The notes under the pieces: generated by a model | Seen by the model: the letters and a program-made list of their open reading frames with translations, nothing else | The model's database searches: none | Told to the model about the DNA's origin: nothing | Shown here: positions 37,302 through 43,506 of the stretch, one piece after another | How the letters are laid out: every line of letters starts with the position of its first letter | How positions within the stretch are numbered: the stretch's first letter is position 1 | Program-made: the position numbers and the translations under genes | Assembly: GCA_024401555.1 (NCBI GenBank) | Contig: JAKSKV010000028.1 | Span: 1 to 43,506, forward strand | Direction: 5' to 3' | DNA: 43,506 nt | Source of the DNA: Paludibacteraceae bacterium | Lineage (GTDB): Bacteria > Bacteroidota > Bacteroidia > Bacteroidales > Paludibacteraceae

Positions 37302-38213
37302 TTAGTCGTTAATGTTGGAACTATTGCCCCCCCCAACTTGTACTCTTCCTCGCCTGGTATTGCTCGTTGGGTAGGAAGAATCAAAACATCCAGGATATTC
37401 CTTTATCTCGTCATATCCTTCCTTCGTTGCCGTCTTGACCTTGATGAAGTTGTCGGTTTTTATACCTCCAGCATTTTGAGTTATACTATTGGCTATATCA
37501 TCTTCTCCTTTGGGACAAAAGGCAAATCCGTTTCCTTTTTCCTTTTGTTTCTGCGTGCTGAACAATAGTCCTTTCAGCCGTTCAGCATCAACATAATAAC
37601 TTTCGTCAACATCGTCTTCGAGTATCGAAAGAAGTTTCTTCTTCAACTCGATAGGTCTTGGGAAAGTGTAAGGAACATCAGACATTACCGAGACAAGAAA
37701 AACCCTCTTTCTGTTTTGAGGTACACCGTAATCCTTTGCATTCATGACACAACAAAAGTTTCGATAACCCAACTCCTCCAAAGTGGATTGCCATCTATTG
37801 AAAGTGTCTCTAAACTTCTTAGAGACAAGAGCTGCAACATTCTCAAGAAGGCAATACTTTGGCTTCTTTGCCTCGATTGCCCTTTGGCATTCCCAAAGAA
37901 GGGAAGATCGAGTTCCGCTCCCTTTCTCCCCCCCCCTCTGCAAGCCTGCATTTGAGAAGTCCTGGCATGGGGAAGAATAGGTGAACAAGTCGAAGTCAGG
38001 AACGGAAGACCAGTCTATCTTCGAGATGTCTCCGAAATTACGATCTGCGTATTGCGGATAGAGCGCATTGTGCGCTTGTATCGCATACTTGTCAATCTCG
38101 CTCCAACCGACAAGTTCGTAGTCGAACATCGGATATTGCTCATGCAATCTATCGAGTGCAAGGCATTGAGAATCGTAACCGCTGAATGCGGTGAAAACTT
38201 TTACCCTAAACAT
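37302..38213 (-). CDS. C5-cytosine methyltransferase, catalytic piece (motifs I-VIII), apparent frameshift
   Basis: A 303-aa protein from ATG 38213. Motif I FTAFSGYDSQ (~7-16), catalytic motif IV SPCQDFS (81-87), motif VI ENV (~124-126) and motif VIII QNRKRVF (166-172) are intact. It would methylate cytosine C5 in DNA. Near the end RRGRVQVGGGNSSNIND* departs from the family. Removing one G from the G8 tract (37327-37334) gives RRGRVQVGGAIVPTLTT and then NCENIIVCSKEHFQH*, which is the expected continuation. Either a phase-variable tract or a sequencing error. A longer ATG-less extension (poly-Arg) overlaps the upstream gene and is rejected. Confidence 0.88.
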   Translation of the reverse strand: MFRVKVFTAFSGYDSQCLALDRLHEQYPMFDYELVGWSEIDKYAIQAHNALYPQYADRNFGDISKIDWSSVPDFDLFTYSSPCQDFSNAGLQRGGEKGSGTRSSLLWECQRAIEAKKPKYCLLENVAALVSKKFRDTFNRWQSTLEELGYRNFCCVMNAKDYGVPQNRKRVFLVSVMSDVPYTFPRPIELKKKLLSILEDDVDESYYVDAERLKGLLFSTQKQKEKGNGFAFCPKGEDDIANSITQNAGGIKTDNFIKVKTATKEGYDEIKEYPGCFDSSYPTSNTRRGRVQVGGGNSSNIND

Positions 38214-38988
38214 ACGCCTCCGCCTCCTCCTTCGTCTTGAAAAAGTGAATGCCGCTTTTGCACTCTTCCATCGACATATCAAAATCATCGCTATGGACAT
38301 ATTCGCCAATCTTATACTTAAAAGACGACGAATAAAGGCTTCGGAAGTCATTCTTAGTGTATTTGTATTCTCCAATGACATCAAGCACGAATACCCTTGG
38401 CGTTCGACATTTATCACCATTCGGACAAATGACTATTTGTCCAGGATCTATTCTTAGTTTCAATATGGCAAATTGTCTTGATGGATATGCTATGACCTTC
38501 TTATAGCCTAACATATAGTCACTTGTTATATAACATTGACGTATTTTTTCATCGTTATAATAACTTTCAGTGATATTATTTTCTCCAACAAATCTTACAT
38601 CACCTTCTATTCTCGTCCGGTCTATAACACTCTTATAAAAAGAGATTCCTTTTTCTATTTTGGCAATATAGAAATCGCAATAATTTATCTTACAGTAATA
38701 AAAATTAATTCTTTCATATCCGTCATTATACAATTCGATGCTATTTTCTAAAAAAAGACAATAACCGAATCCTTTATATGTTGTACAATTTGACACTGTG
38801 CATGATTTAAACACCGAATTTCTTGTCTCTGTAAAAATGCAATTCTTAAAGAGGCAGTTATCGAACGAAACATTTTCAATGACATGAAACGATACGTCTT
38901 CAAATGTGCAATCAAAGAATCCTACATTTTCTTGTATCAGACGGGAAACTTCTCCCATATCGGACCTATTGAATTTCTTGTTTTTCAT
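38206..38988 (-). CDS. Pentapeptide-like repeats plus DUF5758 domain
   Basis: A 260-aa protein; ATG 38988 chosen. Residues ~20-150 have F-x-x-C/N-type repeats (FFDCTFEDVSFHVIENVSF, DNCLFKNCIFTE) of a right-handed beta-helix. Residues ~190-260 match the DUF5758 pattern: ILKLRIDP, CRTPRVFVLDVIGE, SSSFKYKIGEYV, and GIHFFKTKEEAEAYV. This pairing is common in phage and plasmid genes of gut bacteria. Pentapeptide proteins can mimic DNA, but that is not shown here. Confidence 0.8.
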   Translation of the reverse strand: MKNKKFNRSDMGEVSRLIQENVGFFDCTFEDVSFHVIENVSFDNCLFKNCIFTETRNSVFKSCTVSNCTTYKGFGYCLFLENSIELYNDGYERINFYYCKINYCDFYIAKIEKGISFYKSVIDRTRIEGDVRFVGENNITESYYNDEKIRQCYITSDYMLGYKKVIAYPSRQFAILKLRIDPGQIVICPNGDKCRTPRVFVLDVIGEYKYTKNDFRSLYSSSFKYKIGEYVHSDDFDMSMEECKSGIHFFKTKEEAEAYV

Positions 38989-38995
38989 GCTCTTA

Positions 38996-39289
38996 TCACT
39001 TTTCGTAAATAACCGATAGGCCCAACGCCTTTGCCAAATCATGCTCTATTCTTGCTCCCCTCGACTCTTCCCAACCTATCTGCATGTAGATGCAGTCGCA
39101 GTCCATCAACATCTTGATGTCTCGTCTCATGCACTCAAGCCAGTCTGCGCCAGGTTCTTCCTCCTTGATGGGGTTCACCGGTATCAAACCTCCCATTATC
39201 AAGGTGGCTTCCGACTTTGCGAAATTCTTGATGGCCACACTCAAACCTATGTTTGTGATCGGACCGCTGATGTAACATTTGTTCTTCAT
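38996..39289 (-). CDS. DUF4406 / nucleoside deoxyribosyltransferase-like protein
   Basis: A 97-aa protein: CYISGPITNIGL at the start, MGGLIPVNPIKEE, DWLECMRRDIKMLMDCDCIY and ARIEHDLAKALGLSVIY. This is the DUF4406 pattern, related to the nucleoside 2-deoxyribosyltransferase fold (Y-I-S-G-P-I; D-x-x-x-L; E-x-x-x-A). A role in nucleotide or NAD-like base metabolism is possible. It lies 7 bp upstream of the pentapeptide gene. Confidence 0.82.
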   Translation of the reverse strand: MKNKCYISGPITNIGLSVAIKNFAKSEATLIMGGLIPVNPIKEEEPGADWLECMRRDIKMLMDCDCIYMQIGWEESRGARIEHDLAKALGLSVIYEK

Positions 39290-39741
39290 TTGTTCTTCTT
39301 TTTATTGTTTCTTATTTCTCTCAACTCACACATTGTGAGTTCGTTGTTTAGTTCTCTTAGCGTTTGGTCGCTAAGGTCGCCATTCTCTATTCTTTTGTAT
39401 AGTTCCTCCAACTTCAAGGAGGTAACTTCTATTTCTTCCTTCTTGACTCTGTTTTGATCGCCTTTTTGAAAGTCAAAACATTTAGCAATGCGTAGGACGG
39501 TTGACTTCGACAATCCAAGGTATTCGGCCAGCGATTCGTTGTTCCTGTTGTAGTAGTTGTTGTAGATGTACTCAACCTTCCAAAACTCAGGCAACAACAC
39601 GTTGTACTGGGGACGAACGCCCTTTGCAACGACATTGGTTTTGCACAATGCTTTCGCAACGTCCAAGGGGTCCAAGTCCAACTCCCTCGATATTTCCATC
39701 AAGGTGTGGTCTAACGCCATTGCTAATATCCTTTCTCTCAT
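39286..39741 (-). CDS. HTH DNA-binding protein (151 aa)
   Basis: A 151-aa protein with two HTH-like segments: HTLMEISRELDLDPLDVAKA (~12-31) and ESLAEYLGLSKSTVLRIAKC (~69-88), then a helical, Lys-rich C-terminus. Likely a regulator. It overlaps both neighbours by 4 bp. Confidence 0.68.
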   Translation of the reverse strand: MRERILAMALDHTLMEISRELDLDPLDVAKALCKTNVVAKGVRPQYNVLLPEFWKVEYIYNNYYNRNNESLAEYLGLSKSTVLRIAKCFDFQKGDQNRVKKEEIEVTSLKLEELYKRIENGDLSDQTLRELNNELTMCELREIRNNKKKNK

Positions 39742-40532
39742 TTCCGATCCAACTCCTTCAACTTCTCAACCAAATCCACATAAGCCTTGTAGTGTAGGTA
39801 CTTACCTTCCGATTCCTTCCTTGCCTTTTCAAGCAATTCGGACGCTGATCCGTAGAAGCAGCCGACACTCCATTTGTCGTTACTCTTCGTCCAGGTGAAG
39901 TGACGATAAGAGGAGAAGTTATTCTTGAAGGTTATGTAGTCTTGTTCACTCTTGATTATTGCATCTCCACAGATATTTGTGTTTCCATTGATACATAACC
40001 CATCTTCACATCCGTTTACTTTTGAATCTCCACAGATAACAGCATATTCTTCAATTTCGGATACTCCACAAACTGTCGAATTTTCACACACCCTTGCTCT
40101 TTTACATATAAGAGCACAGCCAAATACACTCGCATTGTCATCTATTACTGCTTCTTCACATACCAATGCGTGTTCAAACACTTTTGCGTTACCAGCAATG
40201 ATCGCATTTCCACCTACTAAAGCACGTCCATAGACTCGCGATGAACCACATACCGTTGCTTTGCCATATACATACGCTTCACAACTAATCGTGGATTTCC
40301 CATATACGTTTGCATCTTCTGATACATTCGCATTTTCACAAACGAAGGCGTTTCCATATACCTTCGCATCATCATAGATCCATGCGTTACCACATTGACT
40401 GAGGTTCCTTTCGTGTTCCACATAACCGCCAAAGTCTCCGGCCTTCACATCTCCGAAGTCCTTCAACGCTTTTATCATATACAATTCGTGTCCAAAGTAC
40501 ACGATTTTATTGTCTGTCAATTCATACTTCAT
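39738..40532 (-). CDS. Hexapeptide-repeat left-handed beta-helix protein
   Basis: A 264-aa protein. The N-terminus GDFGGYVEHERNLSQCGNAW leads into at least 12-15 hexapeptide units of the form NAxVxG/DAxVxx (DDAKVYGNAFVCENANVSED, etc.), which build a left-handed beta-helix. A C-terminal ~55-residue helical domain follows. This N-terminus plus beta-helix occurs widely in gut phages and mobile elements without a known function. No catalytic His of acyltransferases is evident. Confidence 0.8.
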   Translation of the reverse strand: MKYELTDNKIVYFGHELYMIKALKDFGDVKAGDFGGYVEHERNLSQCGNAWIYDDAKVYGNAFVCENANVSEDANVYGKSTISCEAYVYGKATVCGSSRVYGRALVGGNAIIAGNAKVFEHALVCEEAVIDDNASVFGCALICKRARVCENSTVCGVSEIEEYAVICGDSKVNGCEDGLCINGNTNICGDAIIKSEQDYITFKNNFSSYRHFTWTKSNDKWSVGCFYGSASELLEKARKESEGKYLHYKAYVDLVEKLKELDRK

Positions 40533-40552
40533 AACTATACATTTTTAATTCG

Positions 40553-40626
40553 TAGGTAGGCGTGGAATCGAACCACGCACGATGGTAGCTTTTACTATTC
40601 GGCTACCCTTTACCGACTTACTACCC
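40553..40626 (-). tRNA. tRNA-like sequence 1
   Basis: Minus-strand 74 nt: acceptor GGGTAGT pairs with CCTACCT (one G-U, one mismatch), and a perfect T-arm CGTGG-TTCGATT-CCACG is present. A D-arm TCGG/CCGA can form. The anticodon arm is poor (no clear U33, competing GGTAGC/GCTACC hairpin), so the anticodon is not assigned. Either a divergent tRNA, a decayed one or a tRNA mimic. Confidence 0.45.
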
Positions 40627-40684
40627 ATTTCGTTCGCCCTATCTTCGCAGACCGGACGAACCTCTAATTTTGAATCTATAAGGA

Positions 40685-41122
40685 CTATTTGTTGTTATCT
40701 TTTTCAAGCACGTCAAAGACGTCTGCTATGGCGCTCTTCTTGACCGACAAGATGATGGCGTCTGAAAAAAATCTGGTTAATGTTTCCTTTTCAAGATGAC
40801 ATACGCAATCGTAGATCGAATCTGACGGAACAATCATCTTGTGCTTTACTCGTTTCTCCTTTTCCGTAGTCTCGTCTATGATGGTGGTTTCGATAACGAC
40901 TTCGTAGAAGTTCTCAAACGTCTCTTCTCGTTTCAGATATTCGCTCTTCGACTCGGAGATCGTGCCTATCTTGAAATCGTTATAACCGTCCATATTCAGG
41001 CTGACGCATTTGTCCGCCTCGGACGGAAGAAGTGCATTTATGACAAGGTATTCTTCCCTCGCTTTCTTTTTCCTACCCAAGTGTTCGTCTAAAGAATCGT
41101 AACTTACTTTTACTCTATACAT
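40685..41122 (-). CDS. DUF4494-like protein
   Basis: A 145-aa protein. The N-terminal YRVKVSYDSL, KKAREEYLVINALLPSEADK pattern (strand, 'YLVxAxxxxEAE' helix) and the following strand (FKIGTISESKSEYL) match the Bacteroidetes DUF4494 type. Function unknown; frequent in mobile elements. It ends in an acidic/Lys helix. Confidence 0.6.
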   Translation of the reverse strand: MYRVKVSYDSLDEHLGRKKKAREEYLVINALLPSEADKCVSLNMDGYNDFKIGTISESKSEYLKREETFENFYEVVIETTIIDETTEKEKRVKHKMIVPSDSIYDCVCHLEKETLTRFFSDAIILSVKKSAIADVFDVLEKDNNK

Positions 41123-41142
41123 ACTATCTGATTTTTAAATAT

Positions 41143-41247
41143 TTAACAAAATAACATAACCCATGTAACCGCCATCACATAGGCGGACAGAAGCAACATC
41201 AATACGATGGCCCAAATAAGGTCCTTGTCATCATCATTCAATGCCAT
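41143..41247 (-). CDS. Tiny single-TM protein (34 aa)
   Basis: A 34-codon frame from ATG 41247, starting inside the end of the HD gene (14-bp overlap). MALNDDDKDLIWAIVLMLLL is an acidic start then a TM segment of ~22 residues. Size and overlap are typical of small phage membrane proteins, but no function can be given. Confidence 0.5.
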   Translation of the reverse strand: MALNDDDKDLIWAIVLMLLLSAYVMAVTWVMLFC

Positions 41248-41794
41248 AATTCATGTATTTTCTTGACGCAATGTAGTCGCACATGTGTACGAACATTGCC
41301 ACCTTTGTCTTCGGTTTCGGAAGTTCCGTTTTCGAGCGGAAACCAGTGTTCCATTGCCCCATGTGGCATTGAACGGCATCGCAGATCATCTCCATGCGTT
41401 CGTCCTCAAGGTTGCCGAATGCCACCGTGCGGAAGGCGTTTGCCGCCAAGATAGGGTGTTCGTGTACGGTAAACTCCCCCCAAGGCTCTCCGCACTTCTT
41501 CGTGTCGTGGATAAGGCACGCTACGATGATCTCGTCTCTGACCGAACTCAACGGAGCATACATTTCAAGTCCGAGTAGGTCGTTCGCGATCTTCGCAACC
41601 TGCTTCGTGTGTCGCAGAAGGCCGCCCTCGCCCAAGGCGAAATTAGGGTGGTACTTCCCGGTGCTGCTCGCCGGCACACGGAAGAACTTGTCGTCCACCG
41701 TCTCCATGTAACTCAAAAAGATGTCCGTCAACCTTTTGTCGCTGATCAGGAACAATTCGTCCGTGAACAACTTCGTTATCTCTGCTACTGTCAT
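41234..41794 (-). CDS. HD-domain phosphohydrolase
   Basis: A 186-aa protein with H62 in LLRHTKQ, the H96-D97 pair in CLIHDTKK, His residues in TVHEHP (~111-113) and a terminal H-x-x-D-Y (HMCDYIASR, ~170). These are the metal ligands of HD-fold phosphohydrolases, acting on nucleotides or second messengers. In a phage it may remove host nucleotides or signalling molecules. It overlaps the 60-aa gene by 4 bp. Confidence 0.85.
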   Translation of the reverse strand: MTVAEITKLFTDELFLISDKRLTDIFLSYMETVDDKFFRVPASSTGKYHPNFALGEGGLLRHTKQVAKIANDLLGLEMYAPLSSVRDEIIVACLIHDTKKCGEPWGEFTVHEHPILAANAFRTVAFGNLEDERMEMICDAVQCHMGQWNTGFRSKTELPKPKTKVAMFVHMCDYIASRKYMNYGIE

Positions 41795-41973
41795 AGTTCT
41801 TCGATCAAGGAATTGAACTTCTTGTAATCATCGCAACACTCTATCTGCACGTCGCACAAGTCCGTGCAGTTTGCCTTGCAGTAGGCCCATAGCGACTTTG
41901 CGATCATGCGCTCCTTCAGTGATTGGTATGTCTTTTTGACAACCTCCTCAACTTCTTTAATCTCTTCATTCAT
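41791..41973 (-). CDS. Small Cys-rich helical protein (60 aa)
   Basis: A 60-aa acidic protein with Cys clusters (CKANCTDLCDVQIECCDDYK). Possibly metal-binding. Unknown family; translationally coupled to the HD gene. Confidence 0.55.
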   Translation of the reverse strand: MNEEIKEVEEVVKKTYQSLKERMIAKSLWAYCKANCTDLCDVQIECCDDYKKFNSLIEEL

Positions 41974-41995
41974 AATTATTTCAATTTAAAAATCG

Positions 41996-42081
41996 TGGAG
42001 GTAGCCGGAATCGAACCGACCTTTGAGCCGACGCTATTTAATCTCCTTGTGCGGTCAAACCTTTATCCGCACCTTCCCTCC
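41996..42081 (-). tRNA. tRNA-Leu-like sequence (class II, possible TAA anticodon)
   Basis: 86 nt on the minus strand, the length of a class II tRNA. Acceptor GGAGGGA pairs with TACCTCC (6 of 7); T-arm GTCGG-TTCGATT-CCGGC (one G-U) is intact; discriminator A. The middle, GCACAAGGAGATTAAATAGC and then GTCGGC, resembles E. coli-type tRNA-Leu(UAA), with TAA in the loop. The anticodon stem has several mismatches, so it may be a decayed or unusual tRNA. Confidence 0.55.
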
Positions 42082-42143
42082 GTTTCCGGCGCATACTCTC
42101 ACGATTTTGGCCGGACAAGAACAATTCAAAGTAGTTTCGCAAA

Positions 42144-42163
42144 GAGGCTGCCTTTTCAGCCTC
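42144..42163. other. Hairpin GAGGCTG/CAGCCTC
   Basis: Perfect 7-bp stem (42144-42150 with 42157-42163), loop CCTTTT. First of a series of stable hairpins in the gap between the tRNA-like sequence and the 42404 gene. Confidence 0.75.
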
Positions 42164-42178
42164 GTTGCTCTGTTGTTA

Positions 42179-42208
42179 TAAAAAAGACTTCGGCCGCCTG
42201 CCGTAAGT
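42179..42208 (-). terminator. Terminator of the replication operon
   Basis: On the minus strand ACTT-A-CGGC-AGGCG-GCCG-AAGT forms a stem of 4+4 bp with one bulge, followed by C and six T. It would end transcription coming from the replication genes. Confidence 0.72.
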
Positions 42209-42218
42209 TTTTGTAAGG

Positions 42219-42280
42219 AAGGGGAGACACCAACCCCCTCTTCCCCTTGCCCTGAAAGTGTCTCACGACACCCACAGGGC
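42219..42280. other. Two further stable hairpins, possible structured RNA or origin
   Basis: AAGGGGA (42219-42225) pairs with TCCCCTT (42242-42248). Directly after it GCCCTG (42249-42254) pairs with CAGGGC (42275-42280), enclosing GTGTC/GACAC with a TCAC loop. The whole gene-free stretch 42082-42403 holds four to five such elements; the region is likely a structured RNA leader/ncRNA or a replication origin. Confidence 0.65.
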
Positions 42281-42403
42281 CAATCACTAAAAAACAAACT
42301 CTATGTGAACTGTTTTTAAGGCTCTCTAACGTGTTAAATTCCAAAGTGCGGACACTTTATCATTTTTGTTTAGAAAGTCGATTTTTGGCCACGAAAACGA
42401 CCT

Positions 42404-43042
42404 CTACAAGGTCAATAGCCATTCGGCTGCATACTCTTTGAACACTTCGTAGGTCTCTGCCATCCACCGCAACCTGCGCTCGTTGGCCTGCCGCTCGATT
42501 TCGCTCAACTCCTTCTCACGGTCTATTCGTTGCAGTTCGGTCCTTCGCCACTCGATGAACTTCCGCATCGCCTCGCCGATCCGCATTCCGTCAACCACTC
42601 CGTAGAAAGAGCCGTATGTTCCTGCCTTGAGCTTGTGGAAGAACAGCATCCACTCCGTCAGCTTGAGATAGGGATATTCCACCATCATCGTCTCGGCCGT
42701 CTGCACAAGCTGATCTATCGACTGCTTCTCACGGACGCCGGCATAGTTGCCGACAGCGTTTATCTGAATCTCCAGCCACGACTTGGCAACGGCATATCCG
42801 TACGTCCTCGACACTCTCGCCAAGCTCGGTGCGAGACCGGTTAGGCATCTGCGCTCCTGCATCGAGAACTCTGCCACCCTCGAAGGGTTGAAGGTCTTCA
42901 GAAGGTTTTCCGCCTCTCCGTATCGCCCCTTTATCTCGGCCACCCAAGAAGGATCCTTAGATGTTGCCGGAGAGTTGGCTTGCGATGTGCTGGGCAAATT
43001 CTGTATCCCTATCAATGTTGTTTGGTTTCCGTTGATTTGCAT
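42404..43042 (-). CDS. Replication-partner protein, DUF6633-like
   Basis: A 212-aa helical protein, overlapping the 3' end of the replication initiator by 86 bp in another frame. The N-terminal ~45 residues are polar and Ser/Asn-rich; the rest is helical (GLAPSLARVSRTYGYAVAKS; MVEYPYLKLTEWMLFFHKLK). The pattern resembles DUF6633-type proteins found behind replication genes in Bacteroidetes phages. A helicase-loading or primosome role is plausible by position; no P-loop is present, so it is not a DnaC-type ATPase. Confidence 0.65.
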   Translation of the reverse strand: MQINGNQTTLIGIQNLPSTSQANSPATSKDPSWVAEIKGRYGEAENLLKTFNPSRVAEFSMQERRCLTGLAPSLARVSRTYGYAVAKSWLEIQINAVGNYAGVREKQSIDQLVQTAETMMVEYPYLKLTEWMLFFHKLKAGTYGSFYGVVDGMRIGEAMRKFIEWRRTELQRIDREKELSEIERQANERRLRWMAETYEVFKEYAAEWLLTL

Positions 43043-43506
43043 TTCTTTTTTGTGTTATGTCATTATTCAACCTCATCATTTTCATGAAGTGATTCTTTAT
43101 GTCGTTAGTGTCCTTTTGTTCGACGCCTTGAGCTATCAGTTCATTCTGAAATGAAATAAACATGTTGTCAAGTTCCGGAAGAGAACATCTAAGTTGCATA
43201 CATACAACCTCCTTCCAAGATAAAGGTTGCGATTTTAACCACTCGCAAACCTCATTCGCACGCACGCACGCATGCGCATGTGTGGTGGTGGTGATATTAT
43301 TCTTATCTTCTTTATATTCTTTATATTCTTCTATTGTGGTACCTTGGCTGGTACCGTAGATAGTACCTTTGTTGGTACTTTCGTTAGTACCTTTGACAGT
43401 ACCTTCGTTGGTACTTTCGTTAGTACCTTTATCAGTACCTTTGTTGGTACCTTTGTTGGTACTTTTGTTGGTACTTTTGTTGGTACTTTTGTTGGTACTT
43501 TTGTTG
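42957..43506 (-). CDS. Replication initiator, 3' part
   Basis: The continuation of the gene at 1-395. From base 43506 the frame reads four NKST units, then NKGT, DKGT, NEST, VKGT and similar units to about 43338, then EEYKEYKEDKNN, TTTT and a helical C-terminal domain (EVCEWLKSQPLSWKEVVCMQ; LNNDITQKRNANQRKPNN), ending TAA at 42957. The C-terminal domain is the type that follows winged-helix initiators and probably mediates oligomerisation or helicase loading. An internal ATG at 43265 would give only the C-terminal domain. Confidence 0.8.
   Translation of the reverse strand, partial: NKSTNKSTNKSTNKSTNKGTNKGTDKGTNESTNEGTVKGTNESTNKGTIYGTSQGTTIEEYKEYKEDKNNITTTTHAHACVRANEVCEWLKSQPLSWKEVVCMQLRCSLPELDNMFISFQNELIAQGVEQKDTNDIKNHFMKMMRLNNDITQKRNANQRKPNNIDRDTEFAQHIASQLSGNI
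43338..43506. repeat. 12-bp tandem repeats in replication gene (right end)
   Basis: Fourteen 12-bp units, each with GGTACY or AGTACY, become more diverged toward 43338. The last four plus TTG (43456-43506) are identical to bases 1-51. After removing this overlap the circle has about 16 distinct units; the true copy number cannot be known from the assembly. Confidence 0.88.

Noticed and set aside
38214-38420. N-terminal extension of the cytosine methyltransferase with a poly-Arg stretch
   Set aside because: It overlaps the 3' end of the pentapeptide gene in another frame, and the family start MFRVKVFTAFSG fits ATG 38213.
42055-42344. Open frames of 62-80 codons over the hairpin region
   Set aside because: They overlap the tRNA-like element, the terminator and other stem-loops; composition is not protein-like.
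43338-43506. Possible CRISPR array from the regular repeats at the contig ends
   Set aside because: Units are contiguous 12-mers without spacers and are in-frame coding sequence.

Overview
This 43.5 kb window looks like one complete circular temperate phage (or phage-plasmid) genome of a Bacteroidetes host, probably a gut Bacteroidales. Host evidence: several promoters carry the Bacteroidetes -7 element TAnnTTTG, Shine-Dalgarno sequences are almost absent, the tyrosine integrase is of the Bacteroides type, and a Fibrobacter/Bacteroidetes-type lectin-fold domain is present. The two contig ends carry the same 51 bp (1-51 = 43456-43506), made of a 12-bp tandem repeat. A replication gene reads through the junction in frame, so the molecule is circular or terminally redundant.

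Layout. (1) About 1.6 kb leftward through the junction to 42.4 kb is a leftward control/replication operon: four small proteins, an excisionase-like HTH protein, a winged-helix replication initiator with an (NKST/NKGT)n linker, and a small partner protein. It ends at an intrinsic terminator near 42.2 kb, inside a block of stable hairpins next to a tRNA-Leu-like sequence. (2) 1.6-3.3 kb holds a rightward XRE-type repressor facing the leftward operon across three operator-like palindromes, then two small genes. (3) 3.6-11.6 kb is a rightward operon: histone H1-like protein, N6-adenine methyltransferase, two small ORFs, a 1569-aa SF2 helicase/metallopeptidase-like polyvalent protein and a RecA-like ATPase. 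It resembles the phage-borne anti-restriction polyvalent modules. (4) 11.6-13.1 kb has a candidate small RNA and the integrase. (5) 33.6 down to 13.25 kb is one long leftward late region with about 30 genes for virion structure, host recognition and lysis. (6) 42.0 down to 33.75 kb is a leftward accessory block: HD hydrolase, beta-helix and pentapeptide proteins, a split C5-cytosine methyltransferase, an ASCH-like protein, a small zincin, and unknowns.

Most interesting point: the late region is large enough for a tailed phage, but I can recognise no terminase, portal, prohead protease, tape measure, tail tube or baseplate gene. Instead there is a run of small proteins with one or two membrane segments, a membrane-anchored transglutaminase-like protein, a membrane-anchored SH3b protein, an annexin-like protein and a cluster of short beta-rich proteins. 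One 192-aa protein is followed by a strong terminator and is the best coat-protein candidate. This is what a tailless, membrane-containing virion would look like, but at 43.5 kb it would be much larger than the classic examples (PRD1, PM2, FLiP are roughly 9-15 kb). This is inference; no capsid fold was computed.

Regulatory structure is rich: a 22-bp palindrome repeated downstream of two terminators, a TTAGTA-palindrome repeated upstream of two regulator genes, five 10-bp direct repeats upstream of the first late structural gene, and a matching promoter-like block in front of the host-recognition genes. A G8 tract appears to put the cytosine methyltransferase out of frame; with G7 it would read into the expected family C-terminus.
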